A DNA stretch of 17,379 nucleotides from Methanosarcinaceae archaeon (GCA_017613335.1 JAGAEB010000108.1:1-17379); one strand, 5' to 3'. Shown: positions 1 to 6,818, counted from the stretch's first letter. The notes: a model not told the origin generated them from the letters alone. Program-made: numbers and translations.

Positions 1-767
1 ATCCGGCGTCTGCGGAAAGATCCGGCGCCCATCAGGCCTGGCTTGATGCGCATACATATAATGCCTCCGTCACGGAAATCTATCAGTACGACGGCGGGAA
101 CATGAGCTGTGAGACGATATACAGATCAGAGGAATTCGTCGGACCGTTCGGGACAGACACGCTCCATATCGTGAGCGATCACTTCATTGAAACGCCTGAC
201 AACGTGACGCTGACGCTCGTTCTCCCGACGGTTGAAAAACGCATCGTCGTGACGAAACAGACAGAGCCGTTCCCGGCAAAGGCGCTTGGGTACGATTATC
301 CCTGCTACCTCTGGGAATGTTATGACGGCTATGCGTTCCTTGAAGACCCGGTCAACCTCATCTGGGTGAACACGGACATGGCGTCAGTCAGAAAAACGTT
401 CCTTGAAGAGTATCCCGGATGGATCGGCTCAGGAATCATTGAAAAGAATTACAGCGTTTATGATGCCGGCACGGATTCCTGGATCCCGAGCAGAAGCGTC
501 GCCGACGGCGCCTGGCGCGTTGAAGGCGGATATCATGTGCGGATCTATGAGCTCTCGGACGGAACGGTCGTCGCAGGCGCTCATAAAGACTGCCCCGCCC
601 CCCACGAAGCCGTTCAGTTCGAGCCGTTTGAAGAATTCATTGCCGGAAGATCGTCCGGCAGCGGATCATGGACCGTCTTTTCCGACAGGATCTACCTCGG
701 AAATGAGAACGAGGAGATCTACAACAACGGATATGCAACGCTCATCGTCTGCGGCGGACAGGACTGA
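1..767 (+). CDS. Hypothetical protein, 5'-truncated by the window edge
   Basis: Unrecognised. The reading frame is open from position 3 without a stop through the ATG at 102, so that ATG is probably internal and the N-terminus lies outside the window. About 255 residues are visible, ending at TGA 765-767. The protein is acidic and aromatic-rich, with no membrane segment in the visible part. Motif-like stretches are WRVEGGYHVRIYELSDG, then VVAGAHKDCPAPHEAV and FEEFIAG near the C-terminus. Their look (a beta-rich segment, then a His/Asp-containing loop) suggests a soluble or surface-exposed globular domain, but I cannot name a family. Codon use matches the neighbouring housekeeping genes, so there is no sign of recent transfer. 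It is convergent with infB. The start and any signal peptide cannot be judged. Confidence 0.75.
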   Translation, partial: PASAERSGAHQAWLDAHTYNASVTEIYQYDGGNMSCETIYRSEEFVGPFGTDTLHIVSDHFIETPDNVTLTLVLPTVEKRIVVTKQTEPFPAKALGYDYPCYLWECYDGYAFLEDPVNLIWVNTDMASVRKTFLEEYPGWIGSGIIEKNYSVYDAGTDSWIPSRSVADGAWRVEGGYHVRIYELSDGTVVAGAHKDCPAPHEAVQFEPFEEFIAGRSSGSGSWTVFSDRIYLGNENEEIYNNGYATLIVCGGQD

Positions 768-782
768 TCCGTCAGGCCGGAT

Positions 783-820
783 AAAAAAATATTCCTGATT
801 TTCAGAAAAGAAGATCAGGA
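783..820 (-). terminator. Probable intrinsic terminator of infB
   Basis: On the minus strand a 7-bp stem (793-799 pairing with 814-820, TCCTGAT/ATCAGGA) is followed by a run of seven T (plus-strand A at 784-790). It lies about 145 nt beyond the infB stop, on the correct side and strand. The loop is 14 nt, so the hairpin is only moderate. Confidence 0.45.
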
Positions 821-823
821 CAG

Positions 824-871
824 AAATCCCGGAAAACCAAAATCCCGGAAAACCGGAATCCCGGAAAAAGT
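824..871. repeat. 16-bp tandem repeat, three copies
   Basis: Three consecutive units start at 824, 840 and 856, each with the core aatcccggaaaa. A shorter duplicated word, ttttcagaaata, follows at 874-885 and 887-898, and an inverted copy of the core (ggattccgggatttt) lies near 917-931. The repeat sits between the convergent hypothetical gene and infB. No coding potential is seen. Confidence 0.7.
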
Positions 872-963
872 GCTTTTCAGAAATATTTTTCAGAAATACT
901 TTTGAGATGAAAAGCAGGATTCCGGGATTTTCTCATTTCAACAGGAAAGGCAGATCGGGGCGA

Positions 964-2763
964 TCATTTGCCCCAGAACGGTCTGTCCTGTCTGCGGATC
1001 GTCAGATAGGCGTCCAGCGTCTCTTTTTCGTCGTTCGACAGATTGTCATAGGATTCAAATTCCAGGACTTTGGCGTCTTTTTCGGGGACATTGGAAAAGA
1101 GGATATCTTCTTCTTTGACCTGGCGTCCGATCGTTGCGCCGTCGATGGCCATAGCGACTTCCATGCCGATCGTCGCTTTGGGAACTTTTTTGCCGTCGAT
1201 CTCAAGGCCCTTGACCGTTCCGACGACGGTCCCGCTGTCATTGATGACTTCGGTGTTGTTGCGGATGCTGCCGCCGAGGATGCGGATACCGACGACAGCC
1301 GGCTTACTCTGGCGGAAGACGCAGCCCGGAAGGATCTTAAAGCGGCACGGCATCGTGATGTTTTCAGCAAAGGCCTGTTCGGCCGCTTCATCCATGGCTT
1401 TCATGTAATCCTGATAATCATCGACGATGCGGTAGATGACGTCGCTCGTGAAAACATGCACCTGGTCGTTCTTGTCAAGCAGTTCGAGCGCATCCGGATT
1501 GACTTTGACATTGAAAGCCAGGATCATGGAATGTTTCGGATCGGAGATCGTCGCAGCTTCCATGATATCGTGTCTTGAAACATCGCCGACTTCCGCCTTT
1601 CTGATCCTGACGTCGATCTTCCTGAATTCATGGACCATCGCTTCAAGGGAGCCGATCGTGTCTGCTTTGATCATGACACCGTCGGCGTCTGTCTGGATCT
1701 GAACATCATCGATCTCTTTTCTGATCCTTTCGACGACTTCGTCGCGGGTCTCTTCCGTTGCCTGGATGATCGTCGCGCCGGAGAGGGCATTGGCGATGTC
1801 GGGCGCGGAGATCTTGACACCTGAGGCCGCTGAGACTTTCGGGACCTGCCTGAATTTGCTCTCGCGCATTTCTTTGAGTTCCTGCGGTTTGAGGAGCGCG
1901 CGGATCTTCGTGACGATCGGCTCACCGAGACAGCCGATGACGACCATGTCTCCTTTTTTGAGCGTTCCGTCGTAGAGGATGACGTCCATCGTGATGCCGA
2001 GACCTTTTTCTTCTTTGACTTCAAGAACGGTTCCCGTTCCCGGTCCGTTGATGTCGCAATGAAGATCGCTTTCCAGGAATTTCTGGGCAAGTCCGAGGAG
2101 GATCATGAGGACATCCGGAATGCCTTCGCCGGTCATGCCGCTGATCGGAACGACGCCGACCGTTTTCTGGAAATCGGTGATGCGGTCGTAACGCTCTGCC
2201 GGAAATCCCTGTTCATAAAGGGAGCCGATGACTTCGTAGAATTTCTTTTCAAAGAGCTCTTTCACATCATCCGTCTGTTTGTTGTAAGTCGCAAGGAACG
2301 GGGCGTCCTTGGTCGATTTCCAGCCGACGATGCGGTCGATCTTGTTCGTCACGACGATGAAGGGCGTTTTAAAACGTTTCAGGATATGCAGACTTTCGAT
2401 CGTCTGCGGCTTGAATCCTTCGTTGATGTCGACGACGACGACAGCCAGATCCGCCAGAGCGCCGCCTCTGCTGCGGAGCGTCGTAAAAGCATGATGGCCC
2501 GGCGTGTCGATAAATAAAAGACCCGGGACGACGAATTTGTCGCGGAGACGCTTGTCGCCGCCGCATTTGTCGACGATGACGTCGATCGTGACTTCCGTTG
2601 CGCCGATGTGCTGTGTGATCGCGCCGGCTTCTCCGGCAGCGATCGTCGACCCGCGGATACGGTCCAGCAGAGTCGTTTTTCCGTGATCGACATGCCCCAT
2701 CACGCAGACGATCGGCGTTCTCAGATTGCTGCCTTTATTTCCTTTTTCTCCTTTCTCACCCAT
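964..2763 (-). CDS. infB: Translation initiation factor aIF5B (IF-2 family GTPase)
   Basis: This GTPase promotes subunit joining and initiator-tRNA placement at the end of initiation. The protein has 599 residues, the usual archaeal aIF5B length, with no bacterial IF2 N-terminal extension and no intein. Visible G-domain motifs are GHVDHGKT (23-30), DTPGH (86-90) and TNKID (139-143). The characteristic AGAITQHIGATEV stretch lies in the switch I region, and the IF-2-like domains and C-terminal domain follow. I chose ATG 2763 because GGAAGGTG sits just upstream at SD spacing; a GTG at 2772 in the same frame lies within that SD and is an unlikely start. In many archaea infB follows ndk in the ribosomal operon; here the same strand is kept, but an 824-bp repeat-filled gap with a terminator separates them. 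Confidence 0.97.
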   Translation of the reverse strand: MGEKGEKGNKGSNLRTPIVCVMGHVDHGKTTLLDRIRGSTIAAGEAGAITQHIGATEVTIDVIVDKCGGDKRLRDKFVVPGLLFIDTPGHHAFTTLRSRGGALADLAVVVVDINEGFKPQTIESLHILKRFKTPFIVVTNKIDRIVGWKSTKDAPFLATYNKQTDDVKELFEKKFYEVIGSLYEQGFPAERYDRITDFQKTVGVVPISGMTGEGIPDVLMILLGLAQKFLESDLHCDINGPGTGTVLEVKEEKGLGITMDVILYDGTLKKGDMVVIGCLGEPIVTKIRALLKPQELKEMRESKFRQVPKVSAASGVKISAPDIANALSGATIIQATEETRDEVVERIRKEIDDVQIQTDADGVMIKADTIGSLEAMVHEFRKIDVRIRKAEVGDVSRHDIMEAATISDPKHSMILAFNVKVNPDALELLDKNDQVHVFTSDVIYRIVDDYQDYMKAMDEAAEQAFAENITMPCRFKILPGCVFRQSKPAVVGIRILGGSIRNNTEVINDSGTVVGTVKGLEIDGKKVPKATIGMEVAMAIDGATIGRQVKEEDILFSNVPEKDAKVLEFESYDNLSNDEKETLDAYLTIRRQDRPFWGK

Positions 2764-2789
2764 TTGAAACACCTTCCTGATAACCCGCA

Positions 2790-2805
2790 GATCCCGTCAG
2801 GGATC
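2790..2805 (-). other. Small hairpin in the infB 5' leader
   Basis: GATCCC and GGGATC (2790-2795 and 2800-2805) form a perfect 6-bp stem with a 4-nt loop, about 27 nt upstream of the infB start. It could be an mRNA leader structure; its role is unknown. Confidence 0.3.
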
Positions 2806-2940
2806 AAAGATCAATGCGATATGACTGAAAAACATGACCGCGCAGAATAACGGCAGAAAAACGCCGGATAACCTGCCGGGAAGATCATGCCCAGACAAAG
2901 CGTACGACTGTAAACGAAGCGTAAAACAAAACTTCATAGA

Positions 2941-2948
2941 ATATAAAA
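2941..2948 (-). promoter_or_regulatory. Candidate TATA box for infB
   Basis: The minus strand reads TTTTATAT, a good archaeal TATA match. A start site about 25 nt downstream (near 2916) would leave a leader of about 150 nt, so the assignment is tentative. Confidence 0.35.
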
Positions 2949-2963
2949 CAAAATGTCAATGAA

Positions 2964-3005
2964 ACAAAAACAAATGTCAGCGATACAAAAACAAATGTCA
3001 GTGAT
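2964..3005. repeat. 21-bp A-rich tandem repeat
   Basis: Two near-identical 21-nt units (2964-2984 and 2985-3005) share acaaaaacaaatgtcag and differ at one base. A partial copy precedes them (about 2947-2963) and A-rich degenerate sequence continues to about 3060. It lies in the gap between infB and the ndk operon. Confidence 0.7.
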
Positions 3006-3092
3006 ACAAAATAAAATCAAAATCAACTGAAATAAAATCGAAACAAACATCAAAACAATAAAACACGGATGACTTACCTTTCAGAAACCATT

Positions 3093-3222
3093 AAAAACGC
3101 ACATCTGCGACAGACCGCCGTAAATGCGCATCCGGACAATTGTGACAATAAATGCATTTACGCAGAACAACGATACACCATCCGCCGGCTTTCAGAAAAC
3201 ATTGCTGAAAGATCCTGCGGGC
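3093..3222 (-). ncRNA. Possible small structured RNA
   Basis: This GC-richer island in A-rich intergenic DNA contains two compound hairpins. In the first, CTTTCAG/CTGAAAG (3189-3195 with 3205-3211) is enclosed by CCGC/GCGG (3182-3185 with 3217-3220). In the second, a perfect 9-bp stem CGTAAATGC/GCATTTACG pairs 3119-3127 with 3154-3162. On the minus strand a small stem CGCA/TGCG (3098-3109) is followed by TTTTT (3093-3097), which could end a transcript. TATA-like sequences upstream on that strand are at 3240-3247 and 3260-3268. No coding frame is convincing. Strand and ends are inferred, and no known RNA family is recognised. Confidence 0.3.
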
Positions 3223-3259
3223 AATCAAAGTAAACAAGGTTATACATATCGCTCATCTT

Positions 3260-3268
3260 TTTTATAAT
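3260..3268. promoter_or_regulatory. TATA-like element, either orientation
   Basis: The sequence tttataat within cttttttataatga reads as a TATA box on plus. On minus it reads ATTATAAAAAAG, also TATA-like. In the minus direction it would serve the candidate RNA at 3093-3222; in the plus direction it would drive a transcript through the 41-bp repeats toward the hairpin at 3517-3548. Confidence 0.3.
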
Positions 3269-3307
3269 GATTGGAAAAGACGGCAGGATGAAGTAAAAAC
3301 AAAGGCT

Positions 3308-3430
3308 GAAACGGGCGAATAAACAGAGGAAAAGAACGGAAAACCGGGAAAAACGGACGAATATACCAGAGAAAAAGAACGGAAATCAGAAAAACGGACG
3401 AATATACCAGAGAAAAAGAACGGAAATCAG
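3308..3430. repeat. 41-bp tandem repeat, three copies
   Basis: Units at 3349-3389 and 3390-3430 are identical over all 41 bases (each begins aaaaacggacgaatatacc and ends ggaaatcag). A degenerate unit of the same length precedes them (3308-3348), and the first bases of a fourth follow (3431 on). The identical pair implies a recent duplication. It lies downstream of the ndk terminator and has no convincing coding frame. Confidence 0.85.
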
Positions 3431-3510
3431 AAAAACGGGCGGATGATCAGATCGTTCCGAAAAGGAAATCCTGAAAAGAAGATCTTCAAAAAACATCCGA
3501 AGGCCGTCAA

Positions 3511-3548
3511 TAAAAAAACCGTTATCCTTCATCTGAAAGATAACGGTT
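3511..3548 (-). terminator. Intrinsic terminator of the rpl7ae-ndk operon
   Basis: A perfect 10-bp stem AACCGTTATC/GATAACGGTT (3517-3526 with 3539-3548) has a 12-nt loop. On the minus strand it is followed by a T run (plus-strand A at 3512-3518). It lies 40 nt beyond the ndk stop. This argues that infB is transcribed separately. Confidence 0.75.
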
Positions 3549-3587
3549 CTTTTGCCTGTGATCTGAACGACACAACGGCGGACGCCT

Positions 3588-4046
3588 TTACTCGTAGAGG
3601 CACTTTTCATCGGCTCTGGTGTAAGTGATGAAGGCGCTCTTGTCCGGGAAGTGGATGCCGATCTCGCGTTCTGCGGATTCGACAGAGTCGGAGGCGTGGA
3701 CGATGTTGCGGCCGGTGTCGACAGCGTAGTCGCCGCGCATGGTTCCGGGGGCTGCTTCGAACGGCTTGGTGGCGCCGTTGATCGCTCTCATGATCTTGAC
3801 GGCGTTGGCGCCTTCAACGACCATGGAAACGGACGGACCGGAAGTGATGAAGCTGACAAGTCCGCCGAAGAACGGCTTTTCAGCGTGTTCTGCGTAGTGG
3901 GCTTTGGCATCTTTTTCGCTCATGACGCACATTTTCATGGCGACGATCTTCAGTCCTTTTTTCTCGATGCGGGAGATGTATTCGCCGACGAGACCTCTGG
4001 CAACGCCGTCCGGCTTGACCATGACATAGGTTCTTTCTGTATCCAT
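3588..4046 (-). CDS. ndk: Nucleoside diphosphate kinase
   Basis: Transfers the gamma phosphate of ATP to other (d)NDPs through a phosphohistidine, balancing cytoplasmic NTP pools. The protein has 152 residues, close to the family norm. Hallmarks are the N-terminal TYVMVKPDGVARGLVGE and the active-site NIVHASDS with catalytic His117, followed by the conserved E-x-E-I/IHF region. ATG 4046 is preferred: AAGGA at 4057-4061 is about 9 nt upstream, whereas an in-frame ATG at 4055 almost touches it. It is the last gene of the ribosomal-protein operon, 39 bp after rpl24e, and is followed by a strong terminator. Linkage of ndk to L24e and S28e is classic in archaea. Confidence 0.97.
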   Translation of the reverse strand: MDTERTYVMVKPDGVARGLVGEYISRIEKKGLKIVAMKMCVMSEKDAKAHYAEHAEKPFFGGLVSFITSGPSVSMVVEGANAVKIMRAINGATKPFEAAPGTMRGDYAVDTGRNIVHASDSVESAEREIGIHFPDKSAFITYTRADEKCLYE

Positions 4047-4085
4047 GATAATCATTCCTTGGGATTGATAAGGACCGACCGGAGA

Positions 4086-4277
4086 TCAGTTCTTCTTGTT
4101 GAGGTCAGTGCGTGCTTTTTCAGTCCAGGCAACTTTTCTCGGGATTCTGCCGAGTTTCATGTTGTTGCGGCACTTGGAGGAGCACAGATAGTAGGCTGCA
4201 CCGTCTTTTTTAACATAGAGGGTGCCGGTGCCGGGTTCCAGCATCTTGCCGCAAAAACTGCATTTTCTCTGTTCCAT
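4086..4277 (-). CDS. rpl24e: 50S ribosomal protein L24e
   Basis: Small archaeal/eukaryotic large-subunit protein of 63 residues, a normal length. A zinc-ribbon pattern is visible: C6-x2-C9 (CSFCG) and C32-x3-C36 (CSSKC), with typical flanks (PGTGTLYVKKDG, then RNNMKLGR.PRKVAWT). It starts 6 bp after rps28e ends, so translation is likely coupled, and it precedes ndk in the same operon. Confidence 0.96.
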   Translation of the reverse strand: MEQRKCSFCGKMLEPGTGTLYVKKDGAAYYLCSSKCRNNMKLGRIPRKVAWTEKARTDLNKKN

Positions 4278-4283
4278 TTTGAA

Positions 4284-4505
4284 TCACCTGTTGCTGAGTT
4301 TCTTTGCTTCGCGGGACGTTTCAATGAGAGTCATGATGTCGCCGACGCGGACCGGGCCGACGCAGTTTCTGGTAATGACGCGTCCTTTGTCTCTGCCTTC
4401 GAGAATCTGGCACTGGACCTGCTGGGCTTCACCGTGCATGCCGGTGTTTCCGATAATGCTGATGACCTGAGCCGGGAAACCGTTTGTAGTGTTTTCATCT
4501 GCCAT
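4284..4505 (-). CDS. rps28e: 30S ribosomal protein S28e
   Basis: Small-subunit protein of archaea and eukaryotes with an OB-like fold, 73 residues here. The diagnostic core is IIGNTGMHGEAQQVQCQILE, then GRVITRNCVGPVRVGDIMTL, and the C-terminal REAKKL tail. It lies second in the operon, 78 bp after rpl7ae and 6 bp before rpl24e. The 78-bp spacer holds an imperfect inverted repeat bounded by ccgg at 4547-4550 and 4571-4574, which may be a processing or regulatory hairpin. Confidence 0.96.
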   Translation of the reverse strand: MADENTTNGFPAQVISIIGNTGMHGEAQQVQCQILEGRDKGRVITRNCVGPVRVGDIMTLIETSREAKKLSNR

Positions 4506-4583
4506 AATTGATACCTCTGTTCAAATTTCGACAGACTGCATAAGATCCGGACAACTGAATGACAGCTGTTCCGGTCAGCAGTC

Positions 4584-4949
4584 TTAGTTCTTCAGTGCGG
4601 CGACTTTCTGAGCGATGTCGTCGACAGAGTCGGAACCTTTACCTGCATCGGTGATAGCGACAGCAGCGCAGCCGATGGACAGACCGCATGCAGCGCCGAG
4701 GTCTTTCTGGTCCTTGATGTAAACGTATGCGGTGTTCTTCTCTTCGCACAGCGGGCCGAGGTGAGCAACGATCTCTTCCGGTTCGACGTTTTCGGCGATG
4801 AGGACGAGCTTTGCGGTGCCTCTCTCGATCGTCTTGGTTGCTTCATTGGTTCCCTTTTTGATCTTTCCGCTTTCTCTGGCGACTTCAACAGCTGCAAGGG
4901 CTGCCTGTGCGATTTCTTCCGGGACTTCAAATTTAACGAATTTTGCCAT
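4584..4949 (-). CDS. rpl7ae: 50S ribosomal protein L7Ae, kink-turn RNA-binding protein
   Basis: L7Ae is a ribosomal protein that also binds kink-turns in box C/D and H/ACA guide RNAs and in archaeal RNase P. The 121-residue protein shows the family signature KKGTNEATKTIERG followed by AKLVLIAENVEPEEIVAHL, and a C-terminal GLSIGCAAVAITD segment. ATG 4949 is chosen because GAAGGAG lies 8-10 nt upstream; an in-frame ATG at 4994 would add 15 atypical residues and lies within the leader hairpin region. It is the first gene of the L7Ae-S28e-L24e-Ndk operon. The upstream leader is rich in perfect hairpins, which may matter because L7Ae is an RNA-binding protein with known self-regulation in some archaea. 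Confidence 0.97.
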   Translation of the reverse strand: MAKFVKFEVPEEIAQAALAAVEVARESGKIKKGTNEATKTIERGTAKLVLIAENVEPEEIVAHLGPLCEEKNTAYVYIKDQKDLGAACGLSIGCAAVAITDAGKGSDSVDDIAQKVAALKN

Positions 4950-4964
4950 ATAAATTTCTCCTTC

Positions 4965-5072
4965 AAGCCGCAGGATGCGGCTTTCATTATTCATAGTCGT
5001 TTAATGGACTTGTTCTCTTGAACAAAAGCCTGTGAAACTGTCACAGGATGCCGGGATTCAGAATCCGCATCC
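4965..5072 (-). promoter_or_regulatory. Hairpin-rich 5' leader of rpl7ae
   Basis: Three hairpins lie in the leader. The first is AAGCCGC/GCGGCTT, a perfect 7 bp with a 5-nt loop at 4965-4983, ending directly before the SD. The second is CCTGTGA/TCACAGG, 7 bp at 5029-5047. The third (5046-5072) joins GGATGC/GCATCC and GGATT/AATCC with a 2-nt bulge, 11 bp in all. TGATGA (5079-5084) and CTGA (5058-5061) occur on the minus strand, but the CTGA falls in or next to a hairpin loop, so no proper kink-turn can be drawn. Autoregulation is inference. Confidence 0.45.
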
Positions 5073-5139
5073 GGGATTTCATCAGAATAAGTTCAGATAA
5101 ATAGATCAAGTCTGAAACAACACTTACAGGGATATATCA

Positions 5140-5148
5140 CATATAAAC
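5140..5148 (-). promoter_or_regulatory. Candidate TATA box of the rpl7ae operon
   Basis: The minus strand reads GTTTATATG, the best TATA match upstream of rpl7ae. It predicts a start near 5115 and a leader of about 165 nt. A weaker alternative, CTATTTATC at about 5096-5104, would start transcription right at the outer leader hairpin. Confidence 0.4.
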
Positions 5149-5195
5149 CTTATGCAGAAAACATCGGAAACGGCGGACGCCGGCTGACAGCGGCG

Positions 5196-5340
5196 GGAAG
5201 CGCAGCACGCAGAAAAAAAGAACAGAGCAGAGAAGCGCAGCACATGGAAAAGAATGATAGTGTGAAGGACCACAGCACACGGAAAAGAAGAACAGAGTGA
5301 AGGACCACAGCACACGGAAAAGAAGAACAGCGTGAAGATT
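5196..5340. repeat. 35-bp tandem repeat, about four copies
   Basis: A gaag..(c)cagcac..gaaaaga word recurs with gaag at 5197, 5232, 5264, 5299 and 5334, giving periods 35, 32, 35 and 35. The units at 5262-5296 and 5297-5331 are nearly identical. They lie between divergent rpl7ae and cbiZ, upstream of the cbiZ promoter. There are no spacers, so this is not a CRISPR. Confidence 0.8.
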
Positions 5341-5348
5341 ATTATAAT
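5339..5348 (+). promoter_or_regulatory. Candidate TATA box for cbiZ
   Basis: The sequence ttattataat lies about 35-44 nt upstream of the cbiZ ATG. A start about 25 nt downstream would give a leader of only about 10 nt, consistent with the weak SD before this gene. It directly abuts the 35-bp repeats. Confidence 0.45.
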
Positions 5349-5382
5349 CCCGCAGGAATCCATAGGGCAGAGATGACTGTAT

Positions 5383-6696
5383 ATGAGTGAGCATGGTTTT
5401 CGGAACAAAGACAGGAAGGACGGAGATCGTTTAAGATTTCAGGAGATCGTCGGCCGTTCGGACATGATCCGCGATGTTTATCTGACGGGAGAAAAAGAGG
5501 ATGTTTTTGTGATCGTTCCGGCATACCCGATGCATGCTTTGGGGACGTCTGTCACAAACGGCGGCGAATGCCGCGGTATCCGTTATCTGTTCAACAGAAC
5601 GATCGACCGTTCCGTGACCTGTGAAGCGGATCTTCCCGGCGGAAGCTGGGCCTCCTTTATGGAAAAAACGGCAGCGGACATCTTGTCCGGAGAAGATGAA
5701 CGGAGCGCCGGGATCCGGGAAGTCTGCGGTCTTTCAACGGCAGCTCTGATGAAAAATACGGGGGCGGCCCGTGTCGTTTTCAGGATACCGGAAACAGGGA
5801 AAGAAGAAAATGACGCAAAAGGGGAAAATAACGAAAAAGGAGGAAATAATGAAAAAAGGGGAAATAACGAAAATGGAGGAAATAGTGAAAAAGGAGGAAA
5901 TAACGAAAAAGAAGGAAATAACGACAGACCGGAAAACATGACAGAAGTCATCGTATTCGCCACGGGCGGGGCTGATTCAAATGCCTGCCGCGCGGGGGAT
6001 CCTTCTTCATATTATGAGTGGAACGGCTCTTTCTTTGTGAAAGGACCGGCTCCCGGAACGATCAATATTTTTGTCCTGATCGATGCAGTCCTGCCGCCCG
6101 GTGCGCTTGCCCGCGCGCTCATCACGGCGACGGAAGCAAAAACGACCGTTCTTCAGGATTCAGCCGTTCCGAGCCGCTATTCGTCAGGACAGGCCACCGG
6201 AACGGGGACGGACGGCATCATCATCGCTTCCGCTGATGAAGGATCGGGGCGGCCGTATCTGACAGACATGACCCATCACGCCCGGGCCGGTGAAATGATC
6301 AGCGCGGCCGTCCGGGCAGCTGTTTCAGAAGCGCTTTTCCGGGAGACGGGGCTCTGCGCCGGACGTCAGAAGACGATCCTCAGAAGGCTTGAAAGATTCG
6401 GGATCCGCCCCGAAGATCTGAAAGACATCCCGGAAGCTGTTCAGGAAGACGGCGCAGCCGTCGGTCTTGTGTCGATGATCTGCCGGCTGAAAGATGAAAC
6501 AGACGCCGGGCTCATCACGCAGGATGAAGCAAAAAGGACGCTCAGGATGTGTTTTCCTGAGAAAGACGGCGCGGGGGCTCCTGCAGAGACCGATCCGGAT
6601 GATCCGGCCCGGATGATCTCTTTTGATGACGATTTCGGAAAAAGTCTGTCTTCATTTCTCAGGAAACGCTTCGGCGCCGGATCAGAGAGACCCTGA
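5383..6696 (+). CDS. cbiZ: Adenosylcobinamide amidohydrolase (CbiZ family), with repeat insert and C-terminal extension
   Basis: CbiZ cleaves the amide bond of adenosylcobinamide to give adenosylcobyric acid, letting archaea salvage cobinamide for cobamide (B12) synthesis. Family hallmarks are visible: YPMHALGTSVTNGG (48-61), VFATGGADSNACRAGD (191-206), TINIFVLIDA (226-235), ALITATEAKT (245-254) and ATGTGTD (271-277), then HHARAGEMISAAVRAAV. At 437 residues it is well above a single CbiZ domain. The excess comes from an Asn/Glu/Gly/Lys-rich insert at about 138-186, coded by an 18-bp tandem repeat, and about 115 residues after the domain. The extension (RRLERFGIRPEDL onward) faintly recalls the start of CobZ/PgpA-type phosphatases, which are fused to CbiZ in CbiS, but that is speculative. 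ATG 5383 is the first start in frame; the SD is weak. Divergent from rpl7ae. Confidence 0.85.
   Translation: MSEHGFRNKDRKDGDRLRFQEIVGRSDMIRDVYLTGEKEDVFVIVPAYPMHALGTSVTNGGECRGIRYLFNRTIDRSVTCEADLPGGSWASFMEKTAADILSGEDERSAGIREVCGLSTAALMKNTGAARVVFRIPETGKEENDAKGENNEKGGNNEKRGNNENGGNSEKGGNNEKEGNNDRPENMTEVIVFATGGADSNACRAGDPSSYYEWNGSFFVKGPAPGTINIFVLIDAVLPPGALARALITATEAKTTVLQDSAVPSRYSSGQATGTGTDGIIIASADEGSGRPYLTDMTHHARAGEMISAAVRAAVSEALFRETGLCAGRQKTILRRLERFGIRPEDLKDIPEAVQEDGAAVGLVSMICRLKDETDAGLITQDEAKRTLRMCFPEKDGAGAPAETDPDDPARMISFDDDFGKSLSSFLRKRFGAGSERP
5821..5933 (+). repeat. In-frame 18-bp minisatellite within cbiZ
   Basis: About six units of roughly ggaaataacgaaaaagga encode GNNEKG-like hexapeptides (protein residues about 147-180). 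The unit is a multiple of three, so expansion or contraction keeps the frame. It lies in the loop between the strand ending VVFRI and the conserved ATGG motif. Confidence 0.85.
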
Positions 6697-6720
6697 GACC
6701 GATATTCAGGAATCCGAAAG

Positions 6721-6730
6721 TTTTTTTATA
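6721..6730 (+). promoter_or_regulatory. Candidate TATA box for ileS (distal)
   Basis: The sequence tttttttata, continuing atg, lies 25 nt after the cbiZ stop and about 145 nt before the ileS start. The T run could alternatively help terminate cbiZ. Confidence 0.35.
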
Positions 6731-6772
6731 TGATGTCACGTTTACGCACTGTATTTTATCGACTTTTCATCA

Positions 6773-6793
6773 GCCGGTCTGTTCATGACCGGC
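6773..6793 (+). terminator. Hairpin between cbiZ and ileS
   Basis: A perfect 7-bp GC-rich stem GCCGGTC/GACCGGC with a 7-nt loop is followed by a T-rich stretch (cttcgtcttattcttac). It could terminate cbiZ, or be a leader hairpin of ileS if the upstream TATA box is used. No T-box or other known leader motif is seen. Confidence 0.35.
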
Positions 6794-6810
6794 CTTCGTC
6801 TTATTCTTAC

Positions 6811-6818
6811 TTTATTAT
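6811..6818 (+). promoter_or_regulatory. Candidate TATA box for ileS (proximal)
   Basis: The sequence tttattat lies about 55-60 nt before the ileS ATG and predicts a start near 6842 with a leader of about 30 nt carrying the SD. Together with the hairpin just upstream, this fits independent transcription of ileS. Confidence 0.4.

Noticed and set aside
3651..4511. 286-codon plus-strand frame across ndk, rpl24e and rps28e
   Set aside because: It is antisense to three certain ribosomal-operon genes and is a codon-bias shadow without motifs.
5196..5340. Possible CRISPR array (35-bp units)
   Set aside because: Units are directly adjacent with no unique spacers, and no cas genes are present; it is a simple tandem repeat.
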